DNA of 64,000 nucleotides from Heliopora coerulea (GCA_030142905.1 JASJOG010000160.1:372001-436000); one strand, 5' to 3'. Positions 34,301 to 43,136 are shown, numbered from the stretch's first letter. Notes: generated from the letters alone by a model not told the origin. A program made the numbers and translations.

Positions 34301-36930
34301 AATTAAACATGTTTAAAACTCGTGATTTTATGGCTGTTATATACATTCTCTTCTGGGCCTTGTTATTAAACTACGATTTCCGCCTAGTTTATCACTAAAC
34401 AATCAACTTGTTTGAACAAGTACTATACCTCTTAGAAGCCTTAATGGCTTGAGCACATTGTCACCGACGTTCATCAGGTCCAGAAGTGCTTGGACGTAAG
34501 AGATGAAGAGGATGAGGAAGTCAAAACGATTATAGCTGCTCTTCCAGTAACCCTTCGGTTCTGCGTAAAGTTTCAACAAGAATTCCACGGTGTAGATGGA
34601 CAGAAATAGCTCATCCAAAGTCTTGAATATGTGAGAGCTCGAAGCTTTTAATTCATCCATTGTTTCCAAACCAATGACCAATGCATTGACCAAAATGACA
34701 CCCATTATTAGGCCGTTAAAAATAGGTTTCTTTGTACAAAGAAATAGGTCAGAAATAAAGAAACAAGATTAACTAGAAAATGTTATGGTATTACTTTTAC
34801 AACATTTATTCACAGCCATGTAAACAAGTTGGCTCAAACTCTCGGTCAAGGGTAACCCCGTTTAGATGTAGTGCATGAAGTATTAGTGTGTGCAAGCAAT
34901 TACCGGACATTCAAGAGGAATGGCGTCATTTCAACGGGAATGCCTAGTTTACAAAAAATTGGGGGCTCTTACACTAAAGAATGTACAACTTTTTCGATTT
35001 CATAACTTTTATCAATCTTAAACGTTATTTTCGTTCAATATATACTTTTTTAATTTTTCTTCTGATTTCAAAAAAATCTCGAAGTTTGCTAAGAATTCCT
35101 AACTTTGTCTTTTCCTTTGAATGTCTGTGTTTTTTTTCTGCGTTTCCTGCTATCAGATCAAGAACGCTTACTTAAACTTAAGCTGTTCAGGCAAACTTGG
35201 CTCGGAAGAATGCTACACCGACAGCAAACTTCAGTTGCATGGTACCTAGGATAGCACGTTCCTCTTATCTGTAATAGTATTTGTAAAATAACACGGGTCC
35301 TACGCACACTTTGATTAGACGAACTTGACTTTCTCTCAGGGTACAGAGATACGCTGACGTCATTTTCGTTTTGTATCACACACTGAACTGCACTATAACT
35401 GGAAGGCTAACTGGCAATCAACTAGTGTAGCCAAAAATGGCGGACATGGAAAATTTGGACGTCAGTCTTAGTCCCTGGCGGTTAATCCGGAATCCAGGAT
35501 ACCATACCTCAAAAGTTGATTTGCTCTGTGATGAAATTTGTTTATTAACTTACTTTTACTTATGAAAAATTTTTTGTTTTCTCGTTCATGGTCCTTAATT
35601 TTCTCTTTACTTGCACTGCAGTACACAGCACAATAAAATAACATTTTTACACCAAATAAACTTTAAAGCTACATAAGCCTAGGAGACTGAAACCGATGTC
35701 CAAAATACTCCATGGCCGCCATTTCTGGCTTCACTCTTCGATCGAGCGATTGACTGGAGTTGGCCCTCCAGTTATAGTACAGTTCAGTGGTATCATAATA
35801 CAGATAAATGGATGACGCAACGAAAATTCAATTAACCTTGGTTATTTTATAAAACAAATAGAAAATTGCTTTAATATCTCTGCAATGTGGTAGAAACATT
35901 AATGACACCATTTCAACTGGGAAAATACCAGGAAACGCTCGGCTACGTCTCTTGTTTTCAAAAGGTGTTTTTCCAGTTGAGATAATGTCATTCATGTTTC
36001 TGTCACAGTACAGAGACATTCAAGTAATTTCTATTTGTTAAAAACACAGTGGTAGCAAGGTGAATGATTAGTGCGACGAAGTTACTGATGTTTTAGATTT
36101 CCTTTTAGATTTGTGGATTTACCGAAAAATATAGTTCAAACACTTAGGTATTCACTCAATGAATCAAGAGTGATTATAAAGGTGTACAAATCTATCAGGC
36201 TTAATCCCTTACGATGATTTGGTGGCATAACCCCCTAGGAATTTTTTAAGCTAAAACCAGTCCGTAAATAAACAAAATATTACATCAATCAATGAAATAA
36301 AAAGTATTCCCCTTAAATACCCCTTAATTAAAACCCATCTGCAACGCGCGTCATACGATGGCAACAAGTGAAAATAGAAGGAAGGGTTGCGTAGTTGAGG
36401 TCTTTATATGACCGTTCATCAAATCTGAAAACCGAAAAGGCATGTCTCAACGTTTGAAGAATGTTGAATAACTCATGGTCGGGGCCAAAGAAATTATCTG
36501 AAAAATATAATATACTTAAACAAAATATGCATTGAAAGAAACCTTATTTTAAGTCGCACTTAAATCGTGAATGTACCTTCAAACCCAATCTTAGCCAGAA
36601 AAATTGAGGCAACTGCCTATCCTGCCCGACTTCCCATATTTCCCTTGGTTATAGCTATGGAGTGACTACGATCATGTCGAGAAAACCAGACTTAATGTAA
36701 AACAAACTATGATATAGGAGGAACTTGCGATATGAAAGACAAGCTAAATAAAAATAGATATAAGAATCGTCTACCGTATCAAAACATTGTAAGCTTATCG
36801 TGTGGTTTTGTGTGATACTTCCAGTGCTTCTAAGGAAGGTTTATCCAAAAATGTTTTACATACGTTTGTAAGCTTGTTGATAAATTTATGAAAATCAGCA
36901 TCAAAACGTCGCTGAGCTCCGGGTTTTTTC
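16235..36930 (-). CDS. CATSPER3: CatSper3-like sperm calcium channel subunit (N-terminal exon missing)
   Basis: CatSper3 is one of four pore-forming subunits of the pH-gated Ca2+ channel in the sperm flagellum. Nine exons on the minus strand: 36930-36864, 34729-34429, 27121-26983, 26062-25966, 25252-25127, 20712-20647, 19840-19778, 17789-17632, 16328-16235. All eight introns are GT-AG and phases agree (0,1,2,0,0,0,0,2). In order they encode a short N-terminal segment, S1-S4, the Arg-bearing S4 end and S5, the pore helix, the filter T-V-D-G-W-T-D with S6, and a charged tail. The filter and its D-V-Q-K-D-L-E-N follow-up resemble CatSper3 more than the other subunits. The first exon (before 36930) was not identified. 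Introns reach 7.3 kb and hold many transposons. Confidence 0.88.
16765..16960 (-). mobile_element. tRNA-derived SINE
   Basis: On the minus strand TAGCTCAATGG (A box, 16924-16914) and a B box around GGTTCGCCCCC (16879-16869) have tRNA-like spacing, but acceptor ends do not pair. The tail CAGAAA..TTTTTCTGAGGA matches the copy at 56.56 kb. It lies in the last CatSper3 intron. Confidence 0.65.
17536..17604. repeat. CATA tetranucleotide microsatellite
   Basis: About 17 near-perfect CATA units flanked by AAATAAATA words. Confidence 0.9.
17632..17789 (-). CDS. CATSPER3: CatSper3-like exon, cytoplasmic tail
   Basis: 158 nt, phase 0 in and 2 out, donor GTAAAG. Contains F-x-S-T-L-R-H-E-D and T-L-D-H-L-D, matching the conserved C-terminal tail of CatSper3 as I know it. 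Lies beside a CATA microsatellite. Confidence 0.78.
18451..18560 (+). repeat. Dispersed repeat with GAGTAAAATCG core (copy 1)
   Basis: Contains CTCCCACTTACGAGTAAAATCG; related blocks occur at 49.2 kb and 58.1 kb. Confidence 0.45.
18561..19777. other. CatSper3 intron, no recognised element
   Basis: A 114-codon open frame at 19126-19470 has no splice support or recognisable motif. Nothing else stands out. Confidence 0.4.
19778..19840 (-). CDS. CATSPER3: CatSper3-like exon, charged helical tail
   Basis: 63 nt, phase 0, acceptor TTTTTTCCAG, donor GTGAGT. Rich in Lys, Arg and Glu (L-K-K-E-F, E-M-L-E-K-Q), likely helical. Confidence 0.8.
20647..20712 (-). CDS. CATSPER3: CatSper3-like exon, post-S6 helix
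   Basis: 66 nt, phase 0 both sides, acceptor TTTTTATAG, donor GTAGTA. N-I-H-E-A-T-E follows S6 directly, as in CatSper3 tails. Too short to be found by length alone; phase and position support it. Confidence 0.8.
20713..22298. other. CatSper3 intron, left of the long-inverted-repeat element
   Basis: Around 21340-21420 a weak tRNA-like B box (GTTCGATCCC) suggests an eroded SINE. Otherwise nothing supported. Confidence 0.35.
22933..23061. repeat. Nested foldback
   Basis: AATGATTGGAGAC to TTTTGACGAGC (left) mirrors GTTCGTCGAAATAAATT to AATCATT (right) around CTTTCGGCCACTAGACTTTCGGCCACTG. Part of the core of the larger element. Confidence 0.7.
23450..23990. repeat. Nested imperfect inverted repeat
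   Basis: About 23460-23630 mirrors 23800-23985: CACAGAGATTGTAAGGTT(T/C)GTTAGGAATGG and ATGGTAGTGTGCA appear on opposite strands. Divergence is higher than in the outer arms. Confidence 0.55.
25127..25252 (-). CDS. CATSPER3: CatSper3-like exon, selectivity filter and S6
   Basis: 126 nt, phase 0 both sides, acceptor TGTGCAG, donor GTGAGA. Encodes V-D-G-W-T-D, completing the T-x-D-x-W filter that gives Ca2+ selectivity, and S6 ending N-L-F-I-G-I-I-I-M. Confidence 0.9.
25966..26062 (-). CDS. CATSPER3: CatSper3-like exon, turret and pore helix
   Basis: 97 nt, acceptor CCTTACAG, donor GTAAGA. Starts G-Y-Y-I-F-G, then an acidic turret, then S-A-M-L-T-L-F-T-Y-V-T leading to the filter. Confidence 0.85.
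26477..26512 (+). repeat. GGCAAT hexanucleotide repeat
   Basis: Six near-perfect units, giving a chance open frame that spells Ala-Met repeats. Confidence 0.8.
26983..27121 (-). CDS. CATSPER3: CatSper3-like exon, end of S4, linker and S5
   Basis: Acceptor TGTCAACAG, donor GTAGGT. The first two bases complete a codon from the preceding exon to give an uninterrupted S4 with regular Arg spacing (R-A-A-R-T-L-R). S5 follows (V-V-V-L-L-C-M-C-M). Confidence 0.87.
27871..28673 (-). mobile_element. pogo/Tigger-like DNA element
   Basis: CAGTGAAACTCAGTTAATACGG on the left mirrors the right end (CTGGGTTCCACTG) and both are flanked by TA. Subterminal words like ATTAACCGGGTGTCCGTATT recur in both directions. 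About 803 bp. It carries the C-terminal relic of a transposase and lies in the CatSper3 S4 intron. Confidence 0.75.
28096..28467 (-). pseudogene. pogo-like transposase C-terminal relic
   Basis: 123 residues. The acidic start (D-D-S-D-L-E-I-S) and the helical L-K-E-A-A-E-M-L-D-D-L segment, ending R-E-I-T-D-F-F-K, resemble the C-termini of Tigger/jerky-type transposases. The DNA-binding and DDE parts are absent. Placed inside the element's inverted repeats. Confidence 0.55.
28674..29409. other. CatSper3 intron, nothing recognised
   Basis: AT-rich, no open frame with motifs and no repeat that I could pair. Confidence 0.35.
29410..29600 (-). repeat. Dispersed repeat (second copy of 10.14-10.38 kb family)
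   Basis: On the minus strand GTTATATCTGTGAAAAATCG, AATTGCGCCTTTTTTTCTTG and CAAAGTAGGTTCACAT follow the order seen at 10261-10360. Confidence 0.5.
30726..30941 (-). CDS. Small basic reading frame of unknown nature
   Basis: 71 codons from ATG to TAA. Ser/Thr-rich start, then N-K-A-Y-Y-Q-K-N-K and a charged end (K-R-D-E-E-G-R-L). The composition looks protein-like rather than random, but I see no splice signals and no family. It lies in the large CatSper3 intron, so a transposon-derived frame is the likeliest explanation. Confidence 0.25.
   Translation of the reverse strand: MLGRSHPTARTSTSAQSTTPRSAGLSKYNRNKAYYQKNKSAIKESKAYYGFKMEVKRDEEGRLVEVRDILN
31906..32014. repeat. Snapback hairpin, arms of about 50 bp
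   Basis: AACTTGTGATTCAAGTAAAA and AGAATAGACAAGA on the left mirror TCTTGTCTATT and TTTTACTTCAATCACAAGTT on the right, with a short loop near 31960. Confidence 0.75.
33300..33494. mobile_element. Foldback MITE
   Basis: GAAATGGTTCATAATTTGG, GTGCTCCATTGAGTTATGG and GGAAGTTGGGAGAGCACT on the left mirror AGTGCTTTCCCAACC, CCGTAACTCATTGAAGCAC and CCAAATCACGAATTATTTC on the right. No coding capacity. Confidence 0.7.
33640..33800 (+). repeat. Dispersed repeat also found just upstream of the glycosyltransferase gene
   Basis: Words ATAGAGCATATGCACTTAAT, GATCAAATTTCTTTTGTG and CTATGACGTCAAGTG occur in the same order as at 47193-47350. Confidence 0.6.
34063..34390. mobile_element. Inverted pair of Penelope-like element ends (solo foldback)
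   Basis: Arms 34063-34212 and 34230-34380 are reverse complements. On the right arm CACTCTGATGGTGTTGCG is followed by TAGCGAAACGTTACAATT, the same plan as the 3' end of the element at 15.4 kb (CTCTGAGGATGTTGCG, AACGAAACGTTAGAATT), and CTGGGCCTTGTTATT then TTTCCGCC follow as in that element. On the left arm (minus strand) CTGATGA and GAAAC are intact. No coding part remains. Confidence 0.65.
34429..34729 (-). CDS. CATSPER3: CatSper3-like exon, S1 to S4
   Basis: 301 nt, phase 0 in and 1 out. S1 (G-V-I-L-V-N-A-L-V-I-G), S2 with the acidic T-V-E-F-L-L-K, S3 (N-R-F-D-F-L-I-L-F) and the beginning of S4 (L-K-P-L-R-L-L-R) are clear. The open frame runs past the donor GTATAG at 34428. Confidence 0.85.
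35330..36030 (+). repeat. Older dispersed repeat, split by a MITE
   Basis: Flanks of the MITE (35330-35380 and 35790-36030) together match the minus strand of 935-1130. After the MITE, ATTTTATAAAACAAATAGAAA is shared. Also holds an inner inverted repeat (AGAAACATTAATGACACCAT against ATAATGTCATTCATGTTTCT). Confidence 0.55.
35381..35789. mobile_element. hAT-like MITE with 8-bp target duplication
   Basis: CACTGAACTGCACTATAACTG on the left mirrors CAGTTATAGTACAGTTCAGTG on the right, and similarity continues inward for about 100 bp. Flanked by GTATCACA and GTATCATA (8 bp, one mismatch), the duplication size of hAT elements. Inserted into the older repeat. Confidence 0.75.
36864..36930 (-). CDS. 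CATSPER3: CatSper3-like exon, N-terminal segment before S1
   Basis: Acceptor TTTTTCCCAG, donor GTATGT. 67 nt: one base completes a codon, then 22 codons ending F-I-N-K-L-T-N in phase 0. It joins in frame to the S1 exon. Needs an upstream exon ending with two bases of a codon. Confidence 0.68.
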
Positions 36931-37658
36931 CTGGGAAAAAAAGCAAAACAACAGATACCATATTAGCGAAAAAGAGTGGTATATTTTCAACAATAAATTC
37001 AACTTCTGGACGCTTATGAATTCTTGTTCTGTGTTGAGAATTTCACCAAATACCAAAAAAATAACATAGCACCAGACAGAGGTTGAGGAAAAGCTCTCTG
37101 AGATAACTTGACTACAAAACAATTGCTTACTTTCCTCAAGTGCTTTTTTCGTATTTTCGATTTTGGCCCCTACTCTTCGCATTTTTCATTAGATATAAGA
37201 TTAAGAAAGATTCAGCAACATAAAATTTTAAAAAACTATTTACAAACCTTTCTTGGTGAGATACTCTTCTGGATGATCTCATTTTATACTTCAATTTTCA
37301 AATAGTTTTGTCGGGAAAGCAAGATAAGTTGGATAAATGCTTAAACCTAAGATTTCATGAGCCTGTTGTGATTTGCTTTGAACAGCGGAATAACAAGATA
37401 ACGCATGGTAAGATCAGTTGAGAATCGGGCACGCATTCCAAATTCTTTTCAATTCCATTATGATTACATTGAACAAAGCAGTGTTTTACGGTGGTTTCCT
37501 GCAGCTTCTAGTTTTCCCTGCTAGAATTAGTAAGGTCTTTACTTATGAGCATTTAAAAAAGTTCAGAGTTCAGCAAGAAGTATATCTAGGTGTGCATGAA
37601 GTATCCCAAACATCAGATATCTACCAGATTTAGCAATTATTTACCATCACCTTACTAC
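36931..37658. other. Region expected to hold the CatSper3 first exon or promoter
   Basis: A minus-strand frame with ATG near 37182 and a GTAAGC donor exists but its phase does not fit the next exon. Nothing else is supported. Confidence 0.3.
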
Positions 37659-37826
37659 CCATTTCCAGTGGGTGCCAAATGCCGCGCGGGTGACTATTCT
37701 ATTGTGAAAAAGTTGATTTGAAGTCAACTTTTACGCACGACATTTTGCGCATGGCAGTATTAGCCAATCGACTCCAAGAACAAGATCGCCTGCGCGACAT
37801 TTTACACCCACTGGAAATCGGCCTTT
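37659..37826. mobile_element. MITE with ATTTCCAGTGGGTG ends
   Basis: CCATTTCCAGTGGGTGCCAAATGC on the left mirrors TTTTACACCCACTGGAAATCGG on the right; inner G/C-rich words also pair. Short, non-coding. Confidence 0.65.
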
Positions 37827-38927
37827 AGAAACAACAGCGTTGGAACGTTGGCTTATTTTCATGATTATCTCAATAGAGACACATCTTCGGCATTGTTTGG
37901 AGCCCCAGCAGGGCCCCTACCGAGCCCCAAAATCATTGCTTGGTCGCTTCTCTCGCAAGGAACCCATTTGATTATGCTATAAGCCGGAAGGGGGTTTCGT
38001 TCTTCGAATTACATCACTGAGTTCAATTAGGAATAATGCGCAGCTGAGCACTCAAACTTGTCATCAAGCCAAAGATACATTAATGTTACTAAAGCAACAC
38101 CAAGTAGACTAAAATTCTTTAAAGTATTGTAAATAAGATATCAGTCTCTACACTTCATGGATTTTGCTCGACGTTGCCGACAAGCTCTTCCCATGTACCA
38201 GAAAACTGTTAGAGAACCACTGTGTGAGCAGCAAGTGACCAGGTAACAACCAGTCAGTGGTTAGTATTTGAGCAGAAGCATAAAACCCAAACAAAGTACA
38301 AGACATACAAAAGGAAAACATGTCCTTCGTGAACCAAGATGAGACATACGGTACGGAAATAGCATAAACACAAGTCCAATCATAAGCCTATAAGCCAAGC
38401 GTTGGACAAAAGGCGAAACTATGAAAAACTCTTACTTTTTTTCATACTTCAATTTTACCCAACAAATAGGTTCGAATTCCAGAGCAAATCTTAACTTTGG
38501 TATCAATCATCGATCTCTGCTTATGCCGCCTGTAAAGATCCGAATTTATGCTTGAGTTTATCCTTTTGTCTGGTGGCATAAGGAAATTCACACAGCAACT
38601 CAATTGTTTTGTTTTATGATCATGCTGTTAATAAACTGCTTCCGGCTTATTAGTAGTAACTCTAATCAGTAAGGGGTGTTGGGGATGATTCTAGGACAGG
38701 ATACCAAACTGGGGTAATTCATCCCTCCCAACGCCCTTATAATACCACTCCACATATATCGTGCACAGGGTGTCCAAGAGATTGGCTGCATGGAAAAAAA
38801 AAAAGCACTGGCAATCGCAAAGGCTGGAGATCAAACGTCAAAAAATTTTCAAAAATATTTGGAAATTGTTGCTGCCAGTTCAACTCCAGTAGAAAAAACC
38901 ACTTGAGAATTAAATCAAATTTAAATA
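37827..38927. other. Intergenic stretch
   Basis: I see no supported gene or element. Confidence 0.35.
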
Positions 38928-39787
38928 CAGTAGAACCCCGCTAACTCGAACTGCCAACGGTAATAAAAAATAGTTCGAGTTAGCGATGATTCGAGTTAGT
39001 GGGGAGAGCGTTGGATTTCACGTATGCTGTTAACAACTGATACGGCATCGTGGTTTCATGATTCATCCACAATTGCCAGTCATTTTGGTCCAGTCAGTTA
39101 CGAATATTTTAACTTTTCATCATGGATAGAGTTGAATGTGTTGTCCTGACTTCTAACATTGCCATATTTTAATGTCACCCACTATTGAGTTGAATAACTG
39201 TTTATGATAAAATGACCTTACCAGAGTACATGTGCAGGTTCAGTGAATGTTTGGGCCGTGTACATACGGCTGTACAAATTTCTGAAAGCCCTACAAAACA
39301 AACTGGATAAACTAAAGCAGTTGCTACGGGCTACTCAAGACTAATTTGTGTGACAATCTAAGAATAATTTCATCGAATTATAATTGTGTGCGCAATATTT
39401 ACCCAGGATATTCAATTCGTTATGTAGACTTTAAACTGCGTCACTCCGGAAAGATGGTCTTTTCTGGGTTTGATTTACGTTTCCATACATTGTCACGTCG
39501 TTATCAGTAAAGATTTAAGATTCCGGACTAGTCAAACAGCTAAGTCCTGCTGACACTTTCAGGATTATCGACCGACGTTTCCAAAATAGAGTTCGAGTTA
39601 ACGGGGTGAATTTGAACAAAGGGAGTATGAAATTATTTCGAGTAAGCGGGGAGTTCGGATTAACCGAGTTCGAGTTATGTGGTAGTAAATGATAGGGAAA
39701 ATGTAATCAAATCCACGGGAAATTGAGTTTGGCTCGAGTTAGCGGGGAGTTCGAGTTAACCGAGTTCGAGTTAGCGAGGTTCTACTG
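38928..39787. mobile_element. pogo/Tigger-like non-autonomous element
   Basis: CAGTAGAACCCCGCTAACTCGAAC on the left mirrors the right end, GTTCGAGTTAGCGAGGTTCTACTG, with TA on both sides. TCGAGTTAGCGGGG words are repeated near both ends. 860 bp, no transposase. Confidence 0.78.
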
Positions 39788-39933
39788 TATTTGAAAAGCT
39801 ACCGGTATTTAACGTATCTTTAATTGATTTTAGGTATGATTTTCCACATACATTGCGAAAATTCTGTCAAGTGATCTCCATTCCTCGACATGGTTCTTCT
39901 TTACGCGCGCCGTCTTTAACTCTTTAACCCTCC

Positions 39934-40082
39934 GGGAACGATATACGGCACTCAATACATTGATACTACCATTAACAGACTAATTAAATATTGAAACATA
40001 ACAGGAGCTGTAACATGAGACAGCTAGCAGTTGTGGGTTGAAATCGTTGAACAATGACGAATGAACAACGCAGATCATAACA
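39934..40082 (+). repeat. 5' LTR
   Basis: 149 bp, ending in CAGATCATAACA; matches 44608-44756 throughout, with several substitutions. TTGTGTCAGGCACGGGAT follows and resembles a degraded tRNA primer-binding site. Confidence 0.82.
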
Positions 40083-40129
40083 TTGTGTCAGGCACGGGAT
40101 AGTTTAACAAAGGCGTAAAAAAAAGCAAG

Positions 40130-41584
40130 ATGAACAAGTTAAATTCACCCAAGGAACTGCGATTCGATGGAAACCTTAGCCAGAATTGGGAGCGATGGAA
40201 AAAAGAATTTAAATTCTACATGATCGCCACTGAGTCGAACGATAAGAATGAAGACGTCAAAACATTCAGACTTCTCACGACAATTGGAGAAGGAGCGCGA
40301 GAAATTTACTACACGTTCACTTTCAAAAACAAAGATGACGCCATGAAATTGGGACCAGTATTAGAAAAATTGGACGAATACATGAATCCCAAAAAGAACA
40401 TTCCATACCTGAAATATAAGTTCTTCTCAAATAACCAAAGCGAAGGACAAAACATTGATGACTACGTCACTGAACTGAAACTGAAAAGTACACCTAATTT
40501 TAAGAATTTTTTATCACTGCACATTTTTGCGAAAAGTTTAGCCAGGCAGAAGCACGCCTTTAAAAATTTCTGACCACACACTTATGATAACATGTTTAAC
40601 CACTGAATTTAAAATAGAGTACACTTGATATTCAAAAATGCCAAAACCAAGATATAGTAGATACTGTTACTACATTCTACGACTATCTATGACAGCACAG
40701 TTTCATAATCCTGCCTGTAGAAAAGAAATATTTTTGTCTTGGGAAATGAGGGTTATGTAGGTATGACAAACTTCTAGGGGAGGTTTGTCATACCTACGCT
40801 GTACCGTTATTATCGTTATAGATTTGTTTCACTGTTTGGGTGTATATCGTTTCGTTTTTCTGCTCGTTACCTCATTTTTTGTTAATTAATTATCAATTTA
40901 TCAAAACTGATAAAACAAATTTTATCACTGCACATTTTACTTTTATCACTGCGCAAATTGGTTATCACTGCACACTAAAATTAGGTATGCTGAAAAGCAC
41001 TCATTACGAATTTGGATTACTAAAAGAGAGCCTCATAAGGGACCGAATTGTCGCTGAAGTGAGAGATACGAGAGTACAAGAAAGATTACTATGAGATCCT
41101 GACCTGACACTATAAAGCAATGAGCATCTGCAGAGCAGCTGAAGAAACGAAGAAGCACTCTGAAGAAATGCAGTCTAAAACGTCTCCAAATCAAGTTGAC
41201 CAACTACGCCACCAAAAGGACAAACCGCGAAACAGAAGTAAACAAGATAATCAAAGAAAACGTGATAACCAAAGGAAAATCTGTCGATACTGTGGAAGTC
41301 AACATGACAAAGGGCGCTGTCCCGCCTATAGGAAATTATGCAAGAAATGTGGAAAGCGCAATCACTTTGCGAAAGTGTGTCTATCAAGCCAAGTAAACGA
41401 AATGAATGCAAGAGATCGCAGCCAATCTAGTAAAGAAAGTATCGAAGGTGTAGACAACCTATTCATTGGCATCATCAACAGCGAAGGGAGATCAACAAGC
41501 CACTTTCTAAGACAAGAAGAAAACGCGCGCCATAAAGTCGAAACGTGTGGGAAGCAACATGATTTGAACGCATGGACCGTATAA
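40130..41584 (+). pseudogene. gag (capsid and zinc-knuckle protein), interrupted
   Basis: The capsid part starts at ATG 40130 (F-D-G-N-L-S-Q-N-W-x-x-W-K-K-E-F) and runs to 40488. A 501-bp MITE follows, and the gag frame resumes at 40998 (H-Y-E-F-G-L-L-K-E-S, R-D-R-I-V). After a further break, 41120-41584 encodes two CCHC knuckles (C-R-Y-C-G..H..C and C-K-K-C-G..H..C). Gag packages element RNA. Confidence 0.8.
40489..40989. mobile_element. hAT-like MITE inserted in gag
   Basis: TACACCTAATTTTA on the left mirrors TAAAATTAGGTATG on the right. CTGAAAAG (8 bp) occurs on both sides (40481-40488 and 40990-40997). The subterminal word TTATCACTGC occurs four times (40507, 40921, 40944, 40965 region) and a 15-bp-arm hairpin sits near 40755-40798. 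Removing one CTGAAAAG copy and the MITE restores the gag frame. Confidence 0.85.
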
Positions 41585-41985
41585 ATTGATACATCTGGAT
41601 TACTCGTCGAATACAAAATAAGTACAGGTGCACAAGCCAACGTTATTCCATAAAGCCTGTTTAAACGACTTCCAAAACTGCACAAATTACACCAAACAAA
41701 AGAGAAGCTATTCGCGTATGATGAACAGAAATACCAATTGCAGGTAAATATATACTACGACTAAAACCAAAAGGAAAGATTGATTATCCTATACAATTCT
41801 TTGTCGTCCCAATCAAGTCGTCTCCGATCCTAGGACTTGCAACGAGTGAACGCCTCAATCTCATTAAACGTGTAATGTAAATAAAGCGAACTTCTGACAT
41901 TACACAACATTATGCACAAGTATTCGGAGATATTGGTTGCCTATCTGAAGAACATCACATCAGTTTCAAGACAGATGCAAGGCTG
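41585..41985 (+). pseudogene. Protease region of the LTR element
   Basis: Near 41621-41650 the frame reads S-T-G-A-Q-A-N-V-I, matching the aspartic protease D-T-G-A motif with the catalytic Asp replaced by Ser. Stops interrupt it. Confidence 0.6.
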
Positions 41986-42774
41986 ATGCTACACCCTCCT
42001 CGTAAAGTACCATACCTATTGAAAGGCAAGCTAAAAGCCAAACTTGAACGCATAGAAAGAAAAGAAATCGACAAAGTAGATGAACCGACAGATTGGGTGA
42101 ATTTCCTGGTCACAGCCGAGAAGCCGACTGGAAAACTGCGAATATGTCTTGATCCATACGATCTAAACAAGGCAATAAAGAGAGACCCAATGCGTAACGC
42201 CGAGTCAATCATGGCAGAAATGGCAGATGCAAAATTCTTTTCGAAGTTAGACGCTTCAAGTGGGTATTGGCAAAGAAAACTTGATGAAGAGAACTCAAAG
42301 ATCCTAACATCTAACACCCCATTTGGCAGGTATAGATTTAAGAGACTTCCCTTTGGAATCTTAAGTGCAAGTGAAGTGTTTCAGAAGAAGATAACCGAGA
42401 TACTCGAAGGCATTGAAGGCTGTGCAAATGTCCAGGACGACATTATCGTTTGGGGAAAGACCAGAAAGGAACACAATGTTTGCCTTTCGCAAGTGCTCGA
42501 AAGAATTGATAAATCCGGCTTGAAGTTAAACAAGGAAAAACGAGTTTTTGGAACTGCAGGAATTACTTTCCTCGGTCACATATTCTCAGATCAAGGCGTA
42601 AAACCAGACCCAAAAAAGATCAGAGCGATTAAGAACATGCCAACACCGACCAACAAGTCGGACCTACAAAGATTCCTAGGGATGGTCACATATCTTGGAA
42701 AGTTTATTCCCGATCTTTCACCCAAGGCAAAATGTTTACGACAACTATTAAAGTCAAGCGCTAAATGTCAATGA
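41986..42774 (+). pseudogene. Ty3/gypsy reverse transcriptase
   Basis: L-R-I-C-L-D-P-Y-D-L-N-K-A-I, F-S-K-L-D-A-S-S-G-Y-W-Q (motif A), R-L-P-F-G-I and V-Q-D-D-I (catalytic box, usually Y-x-D-D) are in order; the thumb ends with R-F-L-G-M-V-T-Y-L-G-K-F-I-P. 262 residues in one open frame. Confidence 0.88.
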
Positions 42775-43136
42775 ACCGAGCATCAAGATAAAGCCTTCAA
42801 ACAGCTCAAGAAAGAAATATCATCAAGCCCCACTTTCAAGTACTACGACCCCAAGCTACAAACCATGATATCAGTTGATGTATCAAAAGCATGAATCATG
42901 GGCCCCAGTAGCATATGCCAGCAGATCTCTGACGAAGTTAGAACAAAACTATACACAAATCGAAAAACAGATTTTGGCAATCGTGTTTGGCACTCAATGA
43001 TTCCACGATTACGTTTACGGCAAGCCTTTCGTTGAAGGGATCCGATCATAAGCCTCTCCAACTTATCTTCTCAAAACCAATTGCAAGAGTCCCTCCACGA
43101 ATTTAGAGATTCAGATTAAAACTCAAGAGATACGAC
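42775..43136 (+). pseudogene. RNase H region, frameshifted
   Basis: F-K-Q-L-K-K-E-I and I-S-V-D-V-S-K-A, where D is the first RNase H acidic residue, are followed by several frame changes to T-L-S-R-A-Y-L-P after 43137. Confidence 0.65.

Noticed and set aside
36901..37182. Minus-strand ATG frame with GTAAGC donor as CatSper3 first exon
   Set aside because: It ends after one base of a codon, while the next exon needs two; the joined frame would be wrong.
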